The notes beneath the pieces are model-generated. The model was not told the DNA's origin, did not search any database, and was given only the letters and a program-made list of their open reading frames with translations. The translations under genes were made by a program, and so were the position numbers. Source: Phellopilus nigrolimitatus (taxonomy: Eukaryota > Basidiomycota > Agaricomycetes > Hymenochaetales > Hymenochaetaceae). Taken from it: a stretch of 64,000 nt of DNA. The stretch's first letter is position 1. Every line of letters starts with the position of its first letter. Positions 26,301 to 37,461 of this stretch are shown one piece after another. The stretch is from assembly GCA_021029095.1 (NCBI GenBank), contig JAJOHG010000026.1:62001-126000 (forward strand). Reading direction: 5' to 3'.

Positions 26301-26508
26301 CGACAAGGACCTCAACATCCTGCTCGATCGTAGTCCGGAGGTCTTTGCCGACAGGGTGAAGGGTTGGACATCGGCGGACGCAGATGTTCAAGCTGACTCA
26401 GCACCTGACAAGAAAGACGCGCGAAAAGCAGCATTCGCTGTTTATGAAGCGACCGCAGACGAGGGCAATGATGCCTTGGCAAACATGTTAGGGGAGGATG
26501 TGGAGTGA
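23320..26508 (+). CDS. IRC5: SNF2-family chromatin remodeller, LSH/HELLS/DDM1 (yeast Irc5) type
   Basis: Twelve exons (23320-23466, 23521-23565, 23619-23982, 24044-24066, 24128-24250, 24304-24636, 24688-24767, 24826-25304, 25372-25613, 25669-25875, 25937-26096, 26153-26508) total 2559 nt, 852 residues. The ATPase begins [13 protein letters not shown], with Walker A DEMGLGKT at about residue 187, DEGH at about 311, [25 protein letters not shown] at about 657 and QDRAHRIGQ at about 690. The insert between the two lobes and the C-terminal segment ending in [12 protein letters not shown] fit LSH better than Snf2, ISWI or Chd1. It uses ATP to slide nucleosomes; in plants and animals the orthologue is needed for DNA methylation of repeats. 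The intron after the Walker A lysine codon has a GC donor (GCATGC). PMS1 follows 304 bp downstream in the same direction. Confidence 0.95.
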
Positions 26509-26812
26509 ACTTTTGCTGGTTGAAGGGGGGAGGGGGGATTGTTATTCTGTTATTATCTTCGTCTCTTGGGCACTTGCGGTATTGTTGGTACATTACATAT
26601 GTATTCTTATTTGTTCCGGTGCATACTGTACAACCACTCCCTGTAATATATTATATGTAGACGAGCAATCCTGATTGGCTTCGTTTGAAACTTCACAAGC
26701 GCGAGGCGTACGCCGTGGGAATAAGTTTGACGCGACTTCACCGCCCCTCAAGGCACTTTAGTCATTTAGTCGAATCTCGCCGTCCTTTCAATGTCGTCGT
26801 CCATACCCAAAC

Positions 26813-29800
26813 ATGATCAAATCAATAGAACGGTCATCCGTGCACCGTATAACGTCAGGGCAAGTTCTCATTGACCTCCAGACAGCAGTCAAAGAACTCG
26901 TCGAGAATAGCCTGGATGCCGGGGCGACAAGTATAGGTATGTCGTTATTTGAAACATTATTTAACGCGAGACTTACGCTCGTAGAGGTCAAGTTCAAAGA
27001 CTTCGGTCTTAAATCATTCGAAGTCTCTGACAACGGGAGTGGCATAGCCCCAGAAGACTATGATAATGTTGGTAAGTAGCCATGGTTGGACTGCTCTTGC
27101 CGTTCTCAGTTATGGATTCTCCAAGCTATGAAGCATTGCACCTCAAAGCTATCGACTTTTGAAGACTTGACGACCGTTCGGACGTTTGGCTTTCGTGGAG
27201 AAGCATTGTCATCCCTATGTGCTCTCTCAGAACGCGTGACGATCGCTACTGCTACTACGAAGGAGGCACCTATGGGAACCATTCTGGAGTTTGATAGGAT
27301 CGGGAAAGTGAAAAGTCGGTCTGGGAAGGTTGCGAGATCCGTATGGAGTTTCTTTCCCTATTTTTGTTCTTGCTAACACACCGACTAGAGAGGGACGACA
27401 TTATCGGTCGAGGGACTCTTTATACCACTTCCTGTTCGCCGCAAGGAATTCGAGCGAAACTCAAAACGCGAATTCGGAAAGGCACTGAGTCTCCTCAGCG
27501 CATATGCACTTGTGCCATGTACGAAGGAGAATAAAGGCGTACGTCTAGCTGTCGTGCATCTTCAAGGGAGCGGGTAGGTTTACTTCGTGATATGTCTATT
27601 GTTATTTCTCAAGCACCTTTTCTTTTCTTAGTCGAAAATCTGATCAAATCCGCACAGATGGCAAGCCATCTCTGAGGTCATCCATATCCTCCCTGTGGGG
27701 TCCAAAGCAACTCGAATGCCTCGCAGAATTGAACCTTGCTATGGAGGTTGTTCCGGAGAAGATTGTCCTGCGACGACAGGGAAATTTGGACCACGACGGA
27801 TCGTAAGTGTAATGAAACACAATGGTACCTCTAAAGGTTGATTGAAACCTTTCACTGAAATAGGTCAACAAAAATTCAGGTCCACGGCCTCATATCAAAA
27901 TTCTCTCCCGGCAACGGACGAACAGGCCCGGACCGGCAATTTTTCTTCATCAACGGGAGACCATGCAGTCCCGCAAAGATTCAGAAGGCGTTTAACGAGG
28001 TCTACCGCTCTTTCAATATGAACCAGAGCCCTTTCATCGTAGCCGATTTTATCCTCCCGACGGACTCATGCGACATCAACGTTTCGCCGGACAAGCGCAC
28101 AATTCTGCTTCACAGCGAGAACGCTCTCGTAGCTGCCTTGAAGGTTGCACTGGAGGAAGCCTTTGCGCCGGCACGCTCGACTTTCGTTGTTCAACCTACA
28201 CAAACGCAGAAAGGAACGCCCAAGAATATGAGATCAACTGTGCGCACGGAGTCTTCGGATAACAGCACGTCCGCCTTACAGGACACTGTCATCGAAGTTC
28301 AGAATGACATGGATGATGTCGAGAATCTTGAGGAAGTTGCTATACCGGGTGTTGGCGAAGAACATGCCAATATAGAGTCGGTTCCACAAGAGCGGTCGGC
28401 TTCTGTTCCGCGTCCGCTGTCTGACCTACATAGCGATGAAGAAGGGCGGAAAGTACAATCCATTTCAAAGAGCGATCCTCCGGTTCGCCCTACTGCTTCA
28501 GGCACTGCGTCGTCGTCTTGCTCTCATCCCAGCTCGTCGTCCTTACCAGCGCCTCTGGCCGCCGCACCTTCTTCCAGCACACGCCCGCGTTCGCCATCCC
28601 CTGTGCCCATTCCAGCCCAGACTCTGGCTCTGTCTCCTAAGAAGCCCGTCGCGCGGCCGGTTCAAATGGTTCTCAGTACAGCTGACGCCGCATGGGCAAT
28701 GCACCCCACGGCTGAGGAACCCGTGCGGAAGAAGCGCAAGCTGGAACCCGGGAAAAGGGCTACTGATTCGAATCCGAGGGCGGCGCTCCGTTCGCAGCTC
28801 TCGTCGTTTGCTGCGGCAGGCAGCGAGCGAAATAAAATGCTGAGCGATGAGAACGAGGACGGCGAAAGAGAAGAAATGGAACTAGTGGAAGACGGAAATA
28901 GAAGTGAAGAAGATGCCGAAGAGGTTGACGAGTTGGCTGAAGAAGACGAAGAGATGAGGATAGATCCCGACGCGGATGTGAGGGATGGGGACGATCTCTT
29001 CGAACAAATTCTCAAGACCCTTCAGAAACCGTCCGGGATAATAAGCGAGCTTGATGCAGGCGTTGAAGAACCTCTGTTCCTTCCCGAGCCCGAAGATTTT
29101 GACGTCCCACACCATCCTATCGGCTCCCCGCCAGTCAAGGTAGAAGAAATCGAAATGGGCGTATTGGAGGGTACCGATGATAGCTCAACGCTGAGCACAG
29201 AACGCTCAAAGAACATGCGCACCCTTGAGCAGAGCTCCGACAATAGGCCTGGCTCGTCATCTGGCATTTCAAAGGCTACAGGCGCATCGCGGAGCATCGT
29301 AAGCGAGGTCGTGCGTACAACAAACGAAAGCAGTGACGTACATGTTCCCTGCAATCTTGATCGCATTGATCTCGCATGGGGATCCCTGCTTGAGAAGCAT
29401 AATATCTCTGGCTCTTCGAAGAAAGGCGAGCCGAGCTATGTTGACCCTTCTGCAGGCTTATCGAATACATCGGATGAAATCAGTGCCGAGCGGGAGCTCT
29501 CTCGCATCATCGACAAAGAAGATTTTTCGTCGATGGAGGTCATAGGGCAGTTCAACTTGGGATTCATCATCGCTCGACGGCGCTTTCAGAAGAACAAAGC
29601 CGTTCAATCATTTGACGAAAACTCACAAAGTGTATCCGACGATGCGGAAGATGACGAAGCTCGAAAGATGGCCTTCGGCGCCGACTTAGACGATCTGTTC
29701 ATCATCGACCAGCATGCCGCAGACGAGAAATACAACTTCGAAACACTGCAGCAAACAACAAAGATCGAGTCTCAAAGGCTGTTCAGGTGAGACCATCCTC

Positions 29801-30437
29801 TCACTGCGTGAGCGAGACCAGAAGCTGACATATTCCTTCTCTTTTCAAGAGCTCGACCTCTGGAACTGACCGCGGCGGACGAGCTTCTTGCTCTTGAGAA
29901 TGTTGATGTTTTGCACAGCAATGGATTTGAGATAGAAGTTGATGAAGAGGCTAAGCTCTCTCAAGGTCGCGTGAAGTTAGTCGCGCAGCCGGTCAGTGGG
30001 AGTACAGATTTTGACATGAAAGGTACGCAGCGATGTTTTCACAGTGAGAAGTGGTCGGAAGCTAAATTCTAATCAGATCTCGAGGAACTTTTGCACCTGA
30101 TGCAGGACAGACCTGCTGGCCAGATGGTGCGCTGCTCGAAGGCACGTGCCATGTTTGCCATGCGAGCGTGCAGAAAGAGCGTTATGGTTGGGATGGCACT
30201 GAACAAATCTCAGATGTCATCGGTACGTTGGCTTTTTCTAACGCTTATGTTGGCTTGTTTTCTGACATGTCTTTGCCTGCGCAGGTAGTTCGACATATGG
30301 GGACGATCGACCAACCATGGAACTGCCCGCATGGGAGGCCGACCATGCGCCATCTTATAAGCCTGAATGATACCATTACTGATACACACGAGTTAGTTGG
30401 GCCAAACGCTCGGGCTATCGACTGGGGGAATTTGTAA
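26813..30437 (+). CDS. PMS1: DNA mismatch repair protein PMS1 (MutL-alpha subunit, PMS2 type)
   Basis: Nine exons (26813-26936, 26985-27071, 27126-27340, 27389-27573, 27632-27802, 27864-29786, 29850-30022, 30077-30222, 30285-30437) total 3177 nt, 1058 residues. The N-terminal GHKL ATPase shows [11 protein letters not shown] (about 29-39), DNGSGI, CTSKL and GFRGEAL. The endonuclease metal site [12 protein letters not shown] lies at about residue 875, with ACRKSVMVG at about 990 and CPHGRPT at about 1024; all are required for MutL nicking activity. The heterodimer partner would be MLH1. The linker (about 320-830) is long, acidic and low in complexity ([16 protein letters not shown]), which explains the extra length over yeast (873 residues). 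No lesion seen. Confidence 0.97.
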
Positions 30438-31229
30438 TCTATCGGTGCTTTGGGTGATCTGGTTCATGAGTTATTCCGATTCTCGTTAATTGTATGTAAA
30501 TGTTTGATCTTCCGACACGATCTTTAAATTGTTGATTACCATGCTCTGAAAGATGTCGTACTACTACTATTGTAATTTCCTGTGAGGTATTTTGTCCTCG
30601 CAAAAATGTCTCGTAAAATCTGCACTAATTCAAGGGAAGTTATTCATTAGCCACACGCTTTATCAAAGGTTGATTACAGCAAGGATTTTACCGCTTGGAT
30701 TCGAGGTTCATGACAAAAATAAAACCGCATATCTCTCGACGTTTGCAATGTCGTAGGACCCATGGCTAAGCCAAAGCAGCACATGAAGTCGTCGATTCTG
30801 GATGATAGACGCACTCGGTGAGACACAAAATCGAACATGCTGGAGGATGGATACGCATAAGATACGGAATCGTCCCTCATAGAAGTGTACGTATCTGTCG
30901 TATTATCCACTTTGCTATGGCATCCTAAAATCGCAAAATAGCTATGGAAATTCTTTGTTAGGTTTGGTCAGATCGGCGGCAGACTGATCGGTGATCGCGC
31001 CGTTCCGTCCGTGTCGATCCCGAGAACGGATCGACGACACACACGCTTAACGCTGATTCGACACCAGACCCTTATCGCAATAGCTGTTCTCTGCAAGTGC
31101 CAACTTCGTCTAGTCAGTGTCAGCTAATTACACGGCTTCTGCCTTTCTCATTTCAAGTTTCCTCTTTGTACTTACCTCCTCGTGCCAATTTCACACATTC
31201 GGCGAGTGAATTCCCGCTGTAGAGCAAAG
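30438..31229. other. intergenic between PMS1 and the formamidase gene
   Basis: No gene recognised. It should contain the PMS1 terminator and the formamidase promoter, including the dyad listed separately. Confidence 0.5.
31013..31035. promoter_or_regulatory. perfect 8-bp dyad upstream of formamidase
   Basis: GTCGATCC and its complement GGATCGAC are separated by 7 bp, centred about 205 bp before the formamidase ATG. This is the size of a dimeric regulator site, but no known factor is recognised. Confidence 0.3.
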
Positions 31230-32649
31230 ATGTCCATCCACTCCGTCAAGCGCTCTCAAAGCCACCTCGCATGGGACAATAGGTATGTTACATCCTACTG
31301 AAGAATCAGAATGCAAATTGACCCGTTTTACTTATTTCAAGCATCCCGCCGATTCTACATGTCGCCTCCGGGGACACCGTCACCTTCGACTGTCTCGATG
31401 CGTCTAATGGACAGATTGGCGCATCATCAACGCATGCCGCGATTGGAGAGCTTGTTTTCTCACAGCTCGATCAGGTGAACGGGCCAGTGCATGTCGCGTC
31501 CGCTGAGCCAGGCGACACGCTGCAGGTCGACGTGCTCGGTATTGAGACGGCCGATTGGGGCTGGACAGCACTCATACCGGGCTTCGGGCTCCTGTCGGAC
31601 GAATACATCCAACCGCAGCTCAAAATTTGGACGATAAATAAGGAAGATGGTTACGCGTGGTTTGACGAAGATAAGGGGATCAAGATTCCAATTAGACCTT
31701 TCGCGGGAGAGATGGGTGTGGCAAGAGGGATCAAGGGGGCATTCTCGACTATTCCTCCGTACAATACTGGGGTAAATCTCTATAAGACTATTATTGGCAG
31801 TTCTTCCCCTGATCTTTGCGTTGCAGGGAAATATCGATACGAGACATGTAAATGTGGGTTCGACGCTGTACTTGCCTATTGAAGCGCCTGGTGCTCTTTT
31901 TTCCATTGGCGTAAGGATGCATCTTATGAAGTGAGAATTCTGAGCTAAGGGATCGTATAAAGGACGGTCACGCTGCCCAAGGAGACGGAGGCAAGTACTT
32001 TATATCCAAGCCCTTATCTCCGAAATGCATATGCATCGAACCTGCTCTCACACCCTGTTGCTCTTGCCAGAGGTCTGCGGTATGTATTATTATTTTAAAT
32101 CAAGTTCTAGCTATGTTCGAAGCACCTCCTATAAGGCACCGCAATCGAGACGCCTATCAAGGTCGCAGTTCGCCTGACGGTGCTAAAGGACAAGCCGTAC
32201 GTCAAGACACCACACTTCCGCACACATGTCGGGAAGGAAAGCGGAGACGAGTATTACTGCACGACCGGAGTCGGGCCAGGTATGCACTGGCTCTTTTGGC
32301 CTAGTCCTTCTCCCCCTTTTCTGTGCACCCTGGCTAATGCAAAGATTACAGATATTCGAGAGGCAGCCCGAGATGCCGTTCGCCATATGATCGCGTATTT
32401 GGGCGTGGAGCACGGGCTAGACGCCGCTGCAGCTTATATGCTTTGCAGCGTCACGGGAGATCTGCGGATGCATGAAGTGGTGAATACGTGTTTCTTGAAT
32501 AGTTTGCAGAGGGGAAGCTAAGTACCGGATATCTACAGGTCGACATGCCGAATTATGTGGTGAGTACTTTGCCCCTCGTTGGCTTCTTGCCTCTGAACAT
32601 GCTATTTCAGATTGGTATGATGATGCCGAAGTCGGTTTTCGTGAAGTGA
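31230..32649 (+). CDS. acetamidase/formamidase family (FmdA) enzyme
   Basis: Nine exons (31230-31282, 31342-31771, 31827-31910, 31963-31990, 32071-32079, 32136-32279, 32352-32479, 32539-32559, 32611-32649) total 936 nt, 311 residues. The order of motifs fits the family: SGDTVTFDCLDAS, GPVHVASAEPGDTLQVD, WGWTALIPGFGLL, NVGSTLYLPIEAPGALFSIGDGHAAQGDGEVCGTAIE, and the C-terminal CSVTGDLRMHEVVDMPNYV. The GDGHAAQGDGE segment carries metal/active-site residues. It hydrolyses formamide or short amides to ammonia plus acid, a nitrogen-scavenging cytosolic step. The GEVCG codons are assembled from a 9-nt exon (32071-32079), and the intron before it has a GC donor with good consensus (GCAAGT). No signal peptide. 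Confidence 0.93.
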
Positions 32650-32899
32650 AGGGACCGAAAGGCCAAGCCACATCTGAAGTTTTGAACAGAGCTGGAAAAA
32701 CTCGCGGAGTATCTCCGCCAAAATGGATTCTGAAAAATGCTTGCTTAGGTGAATGAAAGATAATATACAACGAAATCAGGATGTGCTTCGAAGCGGGTTG
32801 TGTTAGATTGTGACTGGAGTATATATATCTACGGTAGGAATGTGTTCATACAATACAAGTGGGCAGTTACAAAGGAAAAAAAGCAGGAGATGGCTGTAC

Positions 32900-34206
32900 T
32901 CATAAATACGTTTCGTAGTCTGCTTCCGTTAACCTGCAGCCCCAATGTTGAACTGATTTCATGAGTATGATGAGCGTGTGGAGAACACAAAATAAATTAA
33001 AGCAAAGCTACTCACGCGTCTGTCGTAGAATAGGCGAGACAGTCTCGTCGTCCCATTGTCCACTCCTTTCAGCGATCTTTTTCACCAAACTCCGTTTGAA
33101 TCGACCTGAGGGACCACAGACGCCCAGCCCTGATACAAGATACGAACCATGAGCATTTCAACGTCTAGAAAAACTCCACGTCGACGCCTAAAAGGGTCTA
33201 ATGACTCACATCGTTTTATTTGTCGCTCGTCGTCGCGCGTCCTACGCCCCATGTAGAAGCGGCAATACCACTGGAACCACCCGCGCGGGTCCTGTTCGTG
33301 GATCCATCCTGCGCGCTCCCAGTCTTCCAGCGTCTGTCCAGCCTTGACGCGGTACCTGTTCACGCGTGGGTCGTATTCCGCCGCCGTCAAATACACGTGC
33401 ACGTCCAAGTTCGCGTACCACGCCGAAGGAAACTCAGTGTAGTCGCTTTCGGAGAGCGTACGTTGAAGCACTGAAGAGTAATGTCGCCTACTCGTGTACG
33501 AGGCAAAGTCGTACGTGAGTGTGAAGCATAGCAGGAAACGGCAGCCGCAAAGACTACAGTATAGTAATCGACAAGTTGTCGTTGCTTACCGGAAGGCGGT
33601 TCCCCCAAACGATCCGGCGCGAATTACTTCCTCTGGTGTCATATTGGGCGCAAAATGAGGGGCGTCTGCAAATCGTAGTGTCCTGCTTGCGTCTCGTGTG
33701 GGTAATGGCGCTAGGTAGTCCGGGTCGAACTCCTCGTCTTCTGTATCTTCCTCGACGCGCTCCGGTATGGGAGGTGGAGAAAGCCGCCGCAAGGCGGCCG
33801 CACGTTTTCCAGGAGGCCCCGAGGATAATTGAGGTGGGGTGGAAAGGAAGTCGATGGGGTCAGAGTTGAGGATTGTGCTAGGGAAATTGTCTTCGTCCTC
33901 TAGCACAGCCGTAGATAACGTGGGCGCAGAAAGACGCGCAGACCTGCGGCGGGGAGCAGGAAAGGCAGCCCCATCACTGGCGCGCTGCCGCTTCCGTGAC
34001 GGTGGCTTCTTGTTCTCCTTTGACCCGGAGGCAGACTTGGGCTTCTGTTCATCCCATGAGTCTGAGCTCGCGTAGAAGAAAGCGTGGTGACTCACAGGTT
34101 TCTTCGGTGCAACCTCCGCGTCGAGGATCCCGAGCGACATCATGAGCTTTTGGTTTCGCTCGATGTTCGCTTGCCGCTCGAGCTCGTATTCTGTGAGGCG
34201 CGGCAT
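32900..34206 (-). CDS. conserved fungal protein of unknown function
   Basis: Four exons (34206-33590, 33487-33210, 33129-33016, 32952-32900) total 1062 nt, 353 residues. The first 190 residues are disordered with basic and proline-rich tracts (KKPPSRKRQRASD, RRLSPPPIPERVEED). The second half is compact and looks conserved: EEVIRAGSFGGTAFRRHYSS, EFPSAWYANL, YRVKAGQTLEDWERAGWI, DPRGWFQWYCRFYMGRRT, DDERQIKRW, CGPSGRFKRSLVKKI. I have seen this aromatic-rich pattern in fungal and algal proteins without assigned function. The basic N-terminal half suggests a nuclear location, an inference. It is transcribed divergently from DPB4. Confidence 0.85.
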
Positions 34207-34542
34207 ATCGACTGCTCGTGTCGTTCTTTGGACTTGATTTGGGCGGGAGTTGTGGGTTTGTAGAAAGGTCCGTTGTGATAGATCGGGCTATATAAAGGTG
34301 AAAAATGAGCTCGCTGCTAGTGGACGTTGAAGGCGAGGTCAATGCGAGGAGTGGTTGGTGTGGCCGAGAACCGACGCCATCCGAGACACGCGACGCGTTG
34401 TTCCCACACTTCTCCGAAAGGCATGCACGCGTCTTCATCGTTCGCGACATCGACGACGCCAAATCTAAGTCGCCACGCCGTTCGCGCGCGGCACCCACAA
34501 CCCCACCTGCACCATACCTGATCACTGCTGGATGATAATCTG
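34207..34542. promoter_or_regulatory. shared divergent promoter (unknown gene / DPB4)
   Basis: 336 bp separate the two start codons. TATATAAAGG at about 34289-34298 lies 83 bp from the left ATG and 245 bp from the right one. The core TATATA is self-complementary, so the direction it serves is not certain. Confidence 0.55.
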
Positions 34543-35552
34543 ATGCCACGCAAGGAATCAATCACTGCCCCGGCGACAGCACAGTCGCAACAGGACGCCT
34601 CGTCGGACGGCATTGACAACTATGAGCTCCCCAAGACGCTCGTCACGCGCATTGCGAAGAGCTCGGTGCGCAGAATGCTTGATAGGACATTATACTTGCT
34701 TGCTGAGCGCAGATACCGCCACGGCGCTTTCTCGCGTTGCAGATCCCGGAGTCGTCCAAACTTCAGAAAGACACGGTCACCGCGCTTGTGAAGGGCTCAA
34801 CGGTGTTCATAAACTACCTCGGTATGTTTATCTCTTAATTGACAAGTCTTCCGTACTGATTTATTTTTATTTTGGGTTTCAGCTGCTACGTGAGTGTGCC
34901 AACCTTTCCGAAAAACCTTGGTGCATCGCAATGAACTGACTCTAATGATGGTATACCTTTAGTGCGCACGATATCGCAACTTCACGTCAACATAAGTCCG
35001 TTTCCGCATCCGACGTGCTCAAGGCGCTCGAACTCATCCAGTTCGGAGATATGGTTGAACCGCTGCAGCAAGAGCTCCAAGGTGCGCGCCTTCCCATTAC
35101 ACCGCGTCATGTTCATCTAAAGAGTATCATGCATGTTTCTCGTCCAATAAGTTTACCGTGAGAATATGAAGAACTCGAAAAAGACCAGCGCAAACAAGGC
35201 GGGAGCCGGGGGAGGGGAGAGCGCGTCCGTTAAGTCTAAAAGCGCGAAGGGCAAAGGCAAGGAGCGTGCTGCTACGTCTTCTGCTGTCGTTGGAAACGGC
35301 GCGGGTGAAGGCGACGCCGAGATGGGCGACGTGGATAACGAAGGCGAGGGCGATGAGGGTGACGAGGAATTGGAGGACGAGCTCGGAGAAGAGGAGGATG
35401 AGCTCGAGGAGGATATAGATGACGAACTGGAACCGGAGCCGGAAGAACTCGTGGACCAAATGGCTGTGGATGAGGAAGAACTCAGGCATGATGAGCGAAG
35501 AGCGGACCTGGGCGACATTGACCCTCCTGCGAATGTGGAAGAGGGCAAGTAA
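34543..35552 (+). CDS. DPB4: histone-fold protein DPB4/POLE3 (DNA polymerase epsilon, CHRAC/ISW2)
   Basis: Five exons (34543-34665, 34743-34821, 34883-34889, 34963-35081, 35152-35552) total 729 nt, 242 residues. The histone fold spans about residues 25-115: LPKTLVTRIAK, KLQKDTVTALVKGSTVFINYLAATAHD, SVSASDVLKALELIQFGDM and VEPLQQEL. Human POLE3 has the same layout with a following acidic tail. Here the tail (about 115-242) is a lysine/serine linker, then runs of Glu and Asp (EELEDELGEEEDELEED), longer than in animals. It pairs with DPB3/POLE4 in polymerase epsilon and with the partner in ISWI complexes. The codons for AAT are split over a 7-nt exon (34883-34889). The first junction, KSS to IPESSK, is less certain. 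Confidence 0.92.
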
Positions 35553-36069
35553 TAGTGACTTCGACATTGGAGGCAAAAAGTGATGCAATGGTATTTATTC
35601 ACTCCAACTTTTTGTTATTGTACTACCTATGTGTTTTGTGTCGCCTCGCAGGCTATGATTATTTGTTGTCGTTCTCCATTAAAGTCCGACCGACTATGTA
35701 TCCTTGGAAAAAGAGATTTCTGCATTTTTTCCGCAAAGTCTCCCGTGGCTGTCGATCCTTTCCGAAGCCGGGAATCTGACTAATCCAATTTAATTTTCCT
35801 TCCACTGACGTTTTTCGTATGACCGGCCCTCCCTGCTGACTAGCCATTTTTGTTGCCAGTTCTGGGCATGATTCATTTCTATAAGTGAGTTTGGGAGCGT
35901 CATATGCATTACTGATTACTCCCAATCTCCTGACAAGGTCTGAGCACCGATTTGTATATAAACGCTCGGAGGACCAAGACAAGAAACTACGAAAGATCCG
36001 TCTCAAGCTCCTGCGCTTTCAGAAACTGGTTTCCAGTTTTTTTGCACCTATTATACACTCACAAATAAC
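35553..36069. other. intergenic between DPB4 and GGCT-like gene
   Basis: No gene that I trust. An antisense frame of 115 codons at 35659-36006 has no conserved features. Confidence 0.45.
35955..35962 (+). promoter_or_regulatory. TATA box of the GGCT-like gene
   Basis: TATATAAA lies 108 bp upstream of the ATG, a usual fungal spacing. Confidence 0.5.
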
Positions 36070-37108
36070 ATGTTCGACAAAATGAAAGGCCACTCTTTTA
36101 CGAATCAGCCCAGCGACTTCGGTAGTCTCCTGACTCCTCCGATGATTCTTGCGGAGGCAGACAACGCCTTTGCGGAGAAACTTCCCGAACAGTTGTGGTA
36201 CCTCGCATACGGCTCGAATCTCAACTCGCATGTGTTCAAAAGTAGGCGGGGCATCTCCCCGCTCGCGCAGAAAAATATCCTAGTCGAGGGACTGGAGCTC
36301 ACATTCGACCTGCCCGGGATCCCGTATCTCGAACCGCGCTTTGCGAATTGTCGTTTCGCGAGCAGCGCTCCACTTTACTCAGGGTCGGTGGAATCTTATA
36401 CCGGGAAAAGTGCTGATCGACTTGAATACAATTTTGATCTGGACGCGCTATGGACAGGAGCAGGCGCGCTCGTCGGGGTCGCCTACCTCGTGACACCCGA
36501 AGGTTTCGCGCGCGTGCTCGCCACAGAGGGAGGCGGATCAGCCTATAAGATGGTAGCCGTCCAGGGGCGCGTTATTGCGCCGGAAGGCAGTTCAGCTGTC
36601 GATGTTCTGCCAACGATGAAGCTGGGTCCTGCATTCACTGGCGAAATAATCCATGCGTTTACACTCCTCGCATCGGCCGAGCAAACACGTCAAACAGACG
36701 GAGAGCCATCGTCGCGCTACCTTTCTCTCGTCCGAAAGGGGGCTGAAGGTAAGCCCTCCTCTCTTAGCCGGGTATGGGCATTTTAACGGTTGATTTGCAC
36801 TTTCCTTAGAATGCGCTCTTCCGACTACCTACCGAACATACCTGGCTGAACTCACATCATACAGGCCAACCACGCTCCGGCAGAAGACCGGTCGCGCGCT
36901 CATACTTGCAATGTGGATGCCTGCTATTATCGCATTCATGCTGCTCGGTTGCTTATTTGCTGGACAAGACGGGAATTATCCTACATGGGTGAACAACACA
37001 AAAGACCGATTGTTTGGCACAATGTGGGGGAGTTATGATAGTGCGTGGAAGGTGTATTTTGGGGACGGCGAGCGGACTATTAATACGAGGAGGGATGTGC
37101 TTGCATGA
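36070..37108 (+). CDS. gamma-glutamylcyclotransferase-like protein (GliK type), membrane-anchored
   Basis: Two exons (36070-36748, 36810-37108) total 978 nt, 325 residues. The GGCT fold is shown by WYLAYGSNLN at about residues 40-50 (the substrate loop), FDLPGIPYLEPRFANCR, and GVAYLVTPEGFARVLATEGGG, which supplies the expected catalytic glutamate. The family releases 5-oxoproline from gamma-glutamyl compounds. The closest named relative type is GliK of gliotoxin clusters, but no other cluster gene is nearby, so general glutathione turnover is more likely. A hydrophobic helix at about residues 278-297 (MWMPAIIAFMLLGCLF) suggests a C-terminal membrane anchor. ATG codons at residues 1 and 5 are both possible starts. 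Confidence 0.88.
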
Positions 37109-37461
37109 CACACTGGGGTTTTTGTTTTTAAAATAAAGTATGTGTGCTTTCTAGGCATAGTACAGACGAACTGATCCTACTGGCGCTAGTCTGGATTTAT
37201 GTGATTGTATGCGTTTCTCTTAGCCTGTTACTGGCTCTCTCTAACGTGTACTTCTTCAATAGATCATAGTGCAGTATCATCCGGAGTAATCGTCTATTTT
37301 ATCACGATAATATGCTTTTGTGTAAAAGGGTCTAACACATGCTTGCTCGAACCACAAAGGTACTATCGCAAGAAAAGAAAAAGAAAAGGAAAAAGAAAGT
37401 GTAAAAATGGAGCGCAAGTGCACAAAGGAATGATTCGGAAATTAACGACTATACTATATTA
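37109..37461. other. 3' intergenic space between convergent genes
   Basis: Tail-to-tail region with a purine-rich tract (aaaagaaaaagaaaagg at about 37,375-37,395). No gene. Confidence 0.45.

Noticed and set aside
34050..34085. 34-nt GT-AG intron inside the first exon of the unknown gene at 32.9-34.2 kb
   Set aside because: Too short and not a multiple of three; removing it destroys the frame.
35659..36006. Antisense frame of 115 codons between DPB4 and the GGCT-like gene
   Set aside because: No recognisable motif, and it overlaps the GGCT-like promoter with its TATA box.
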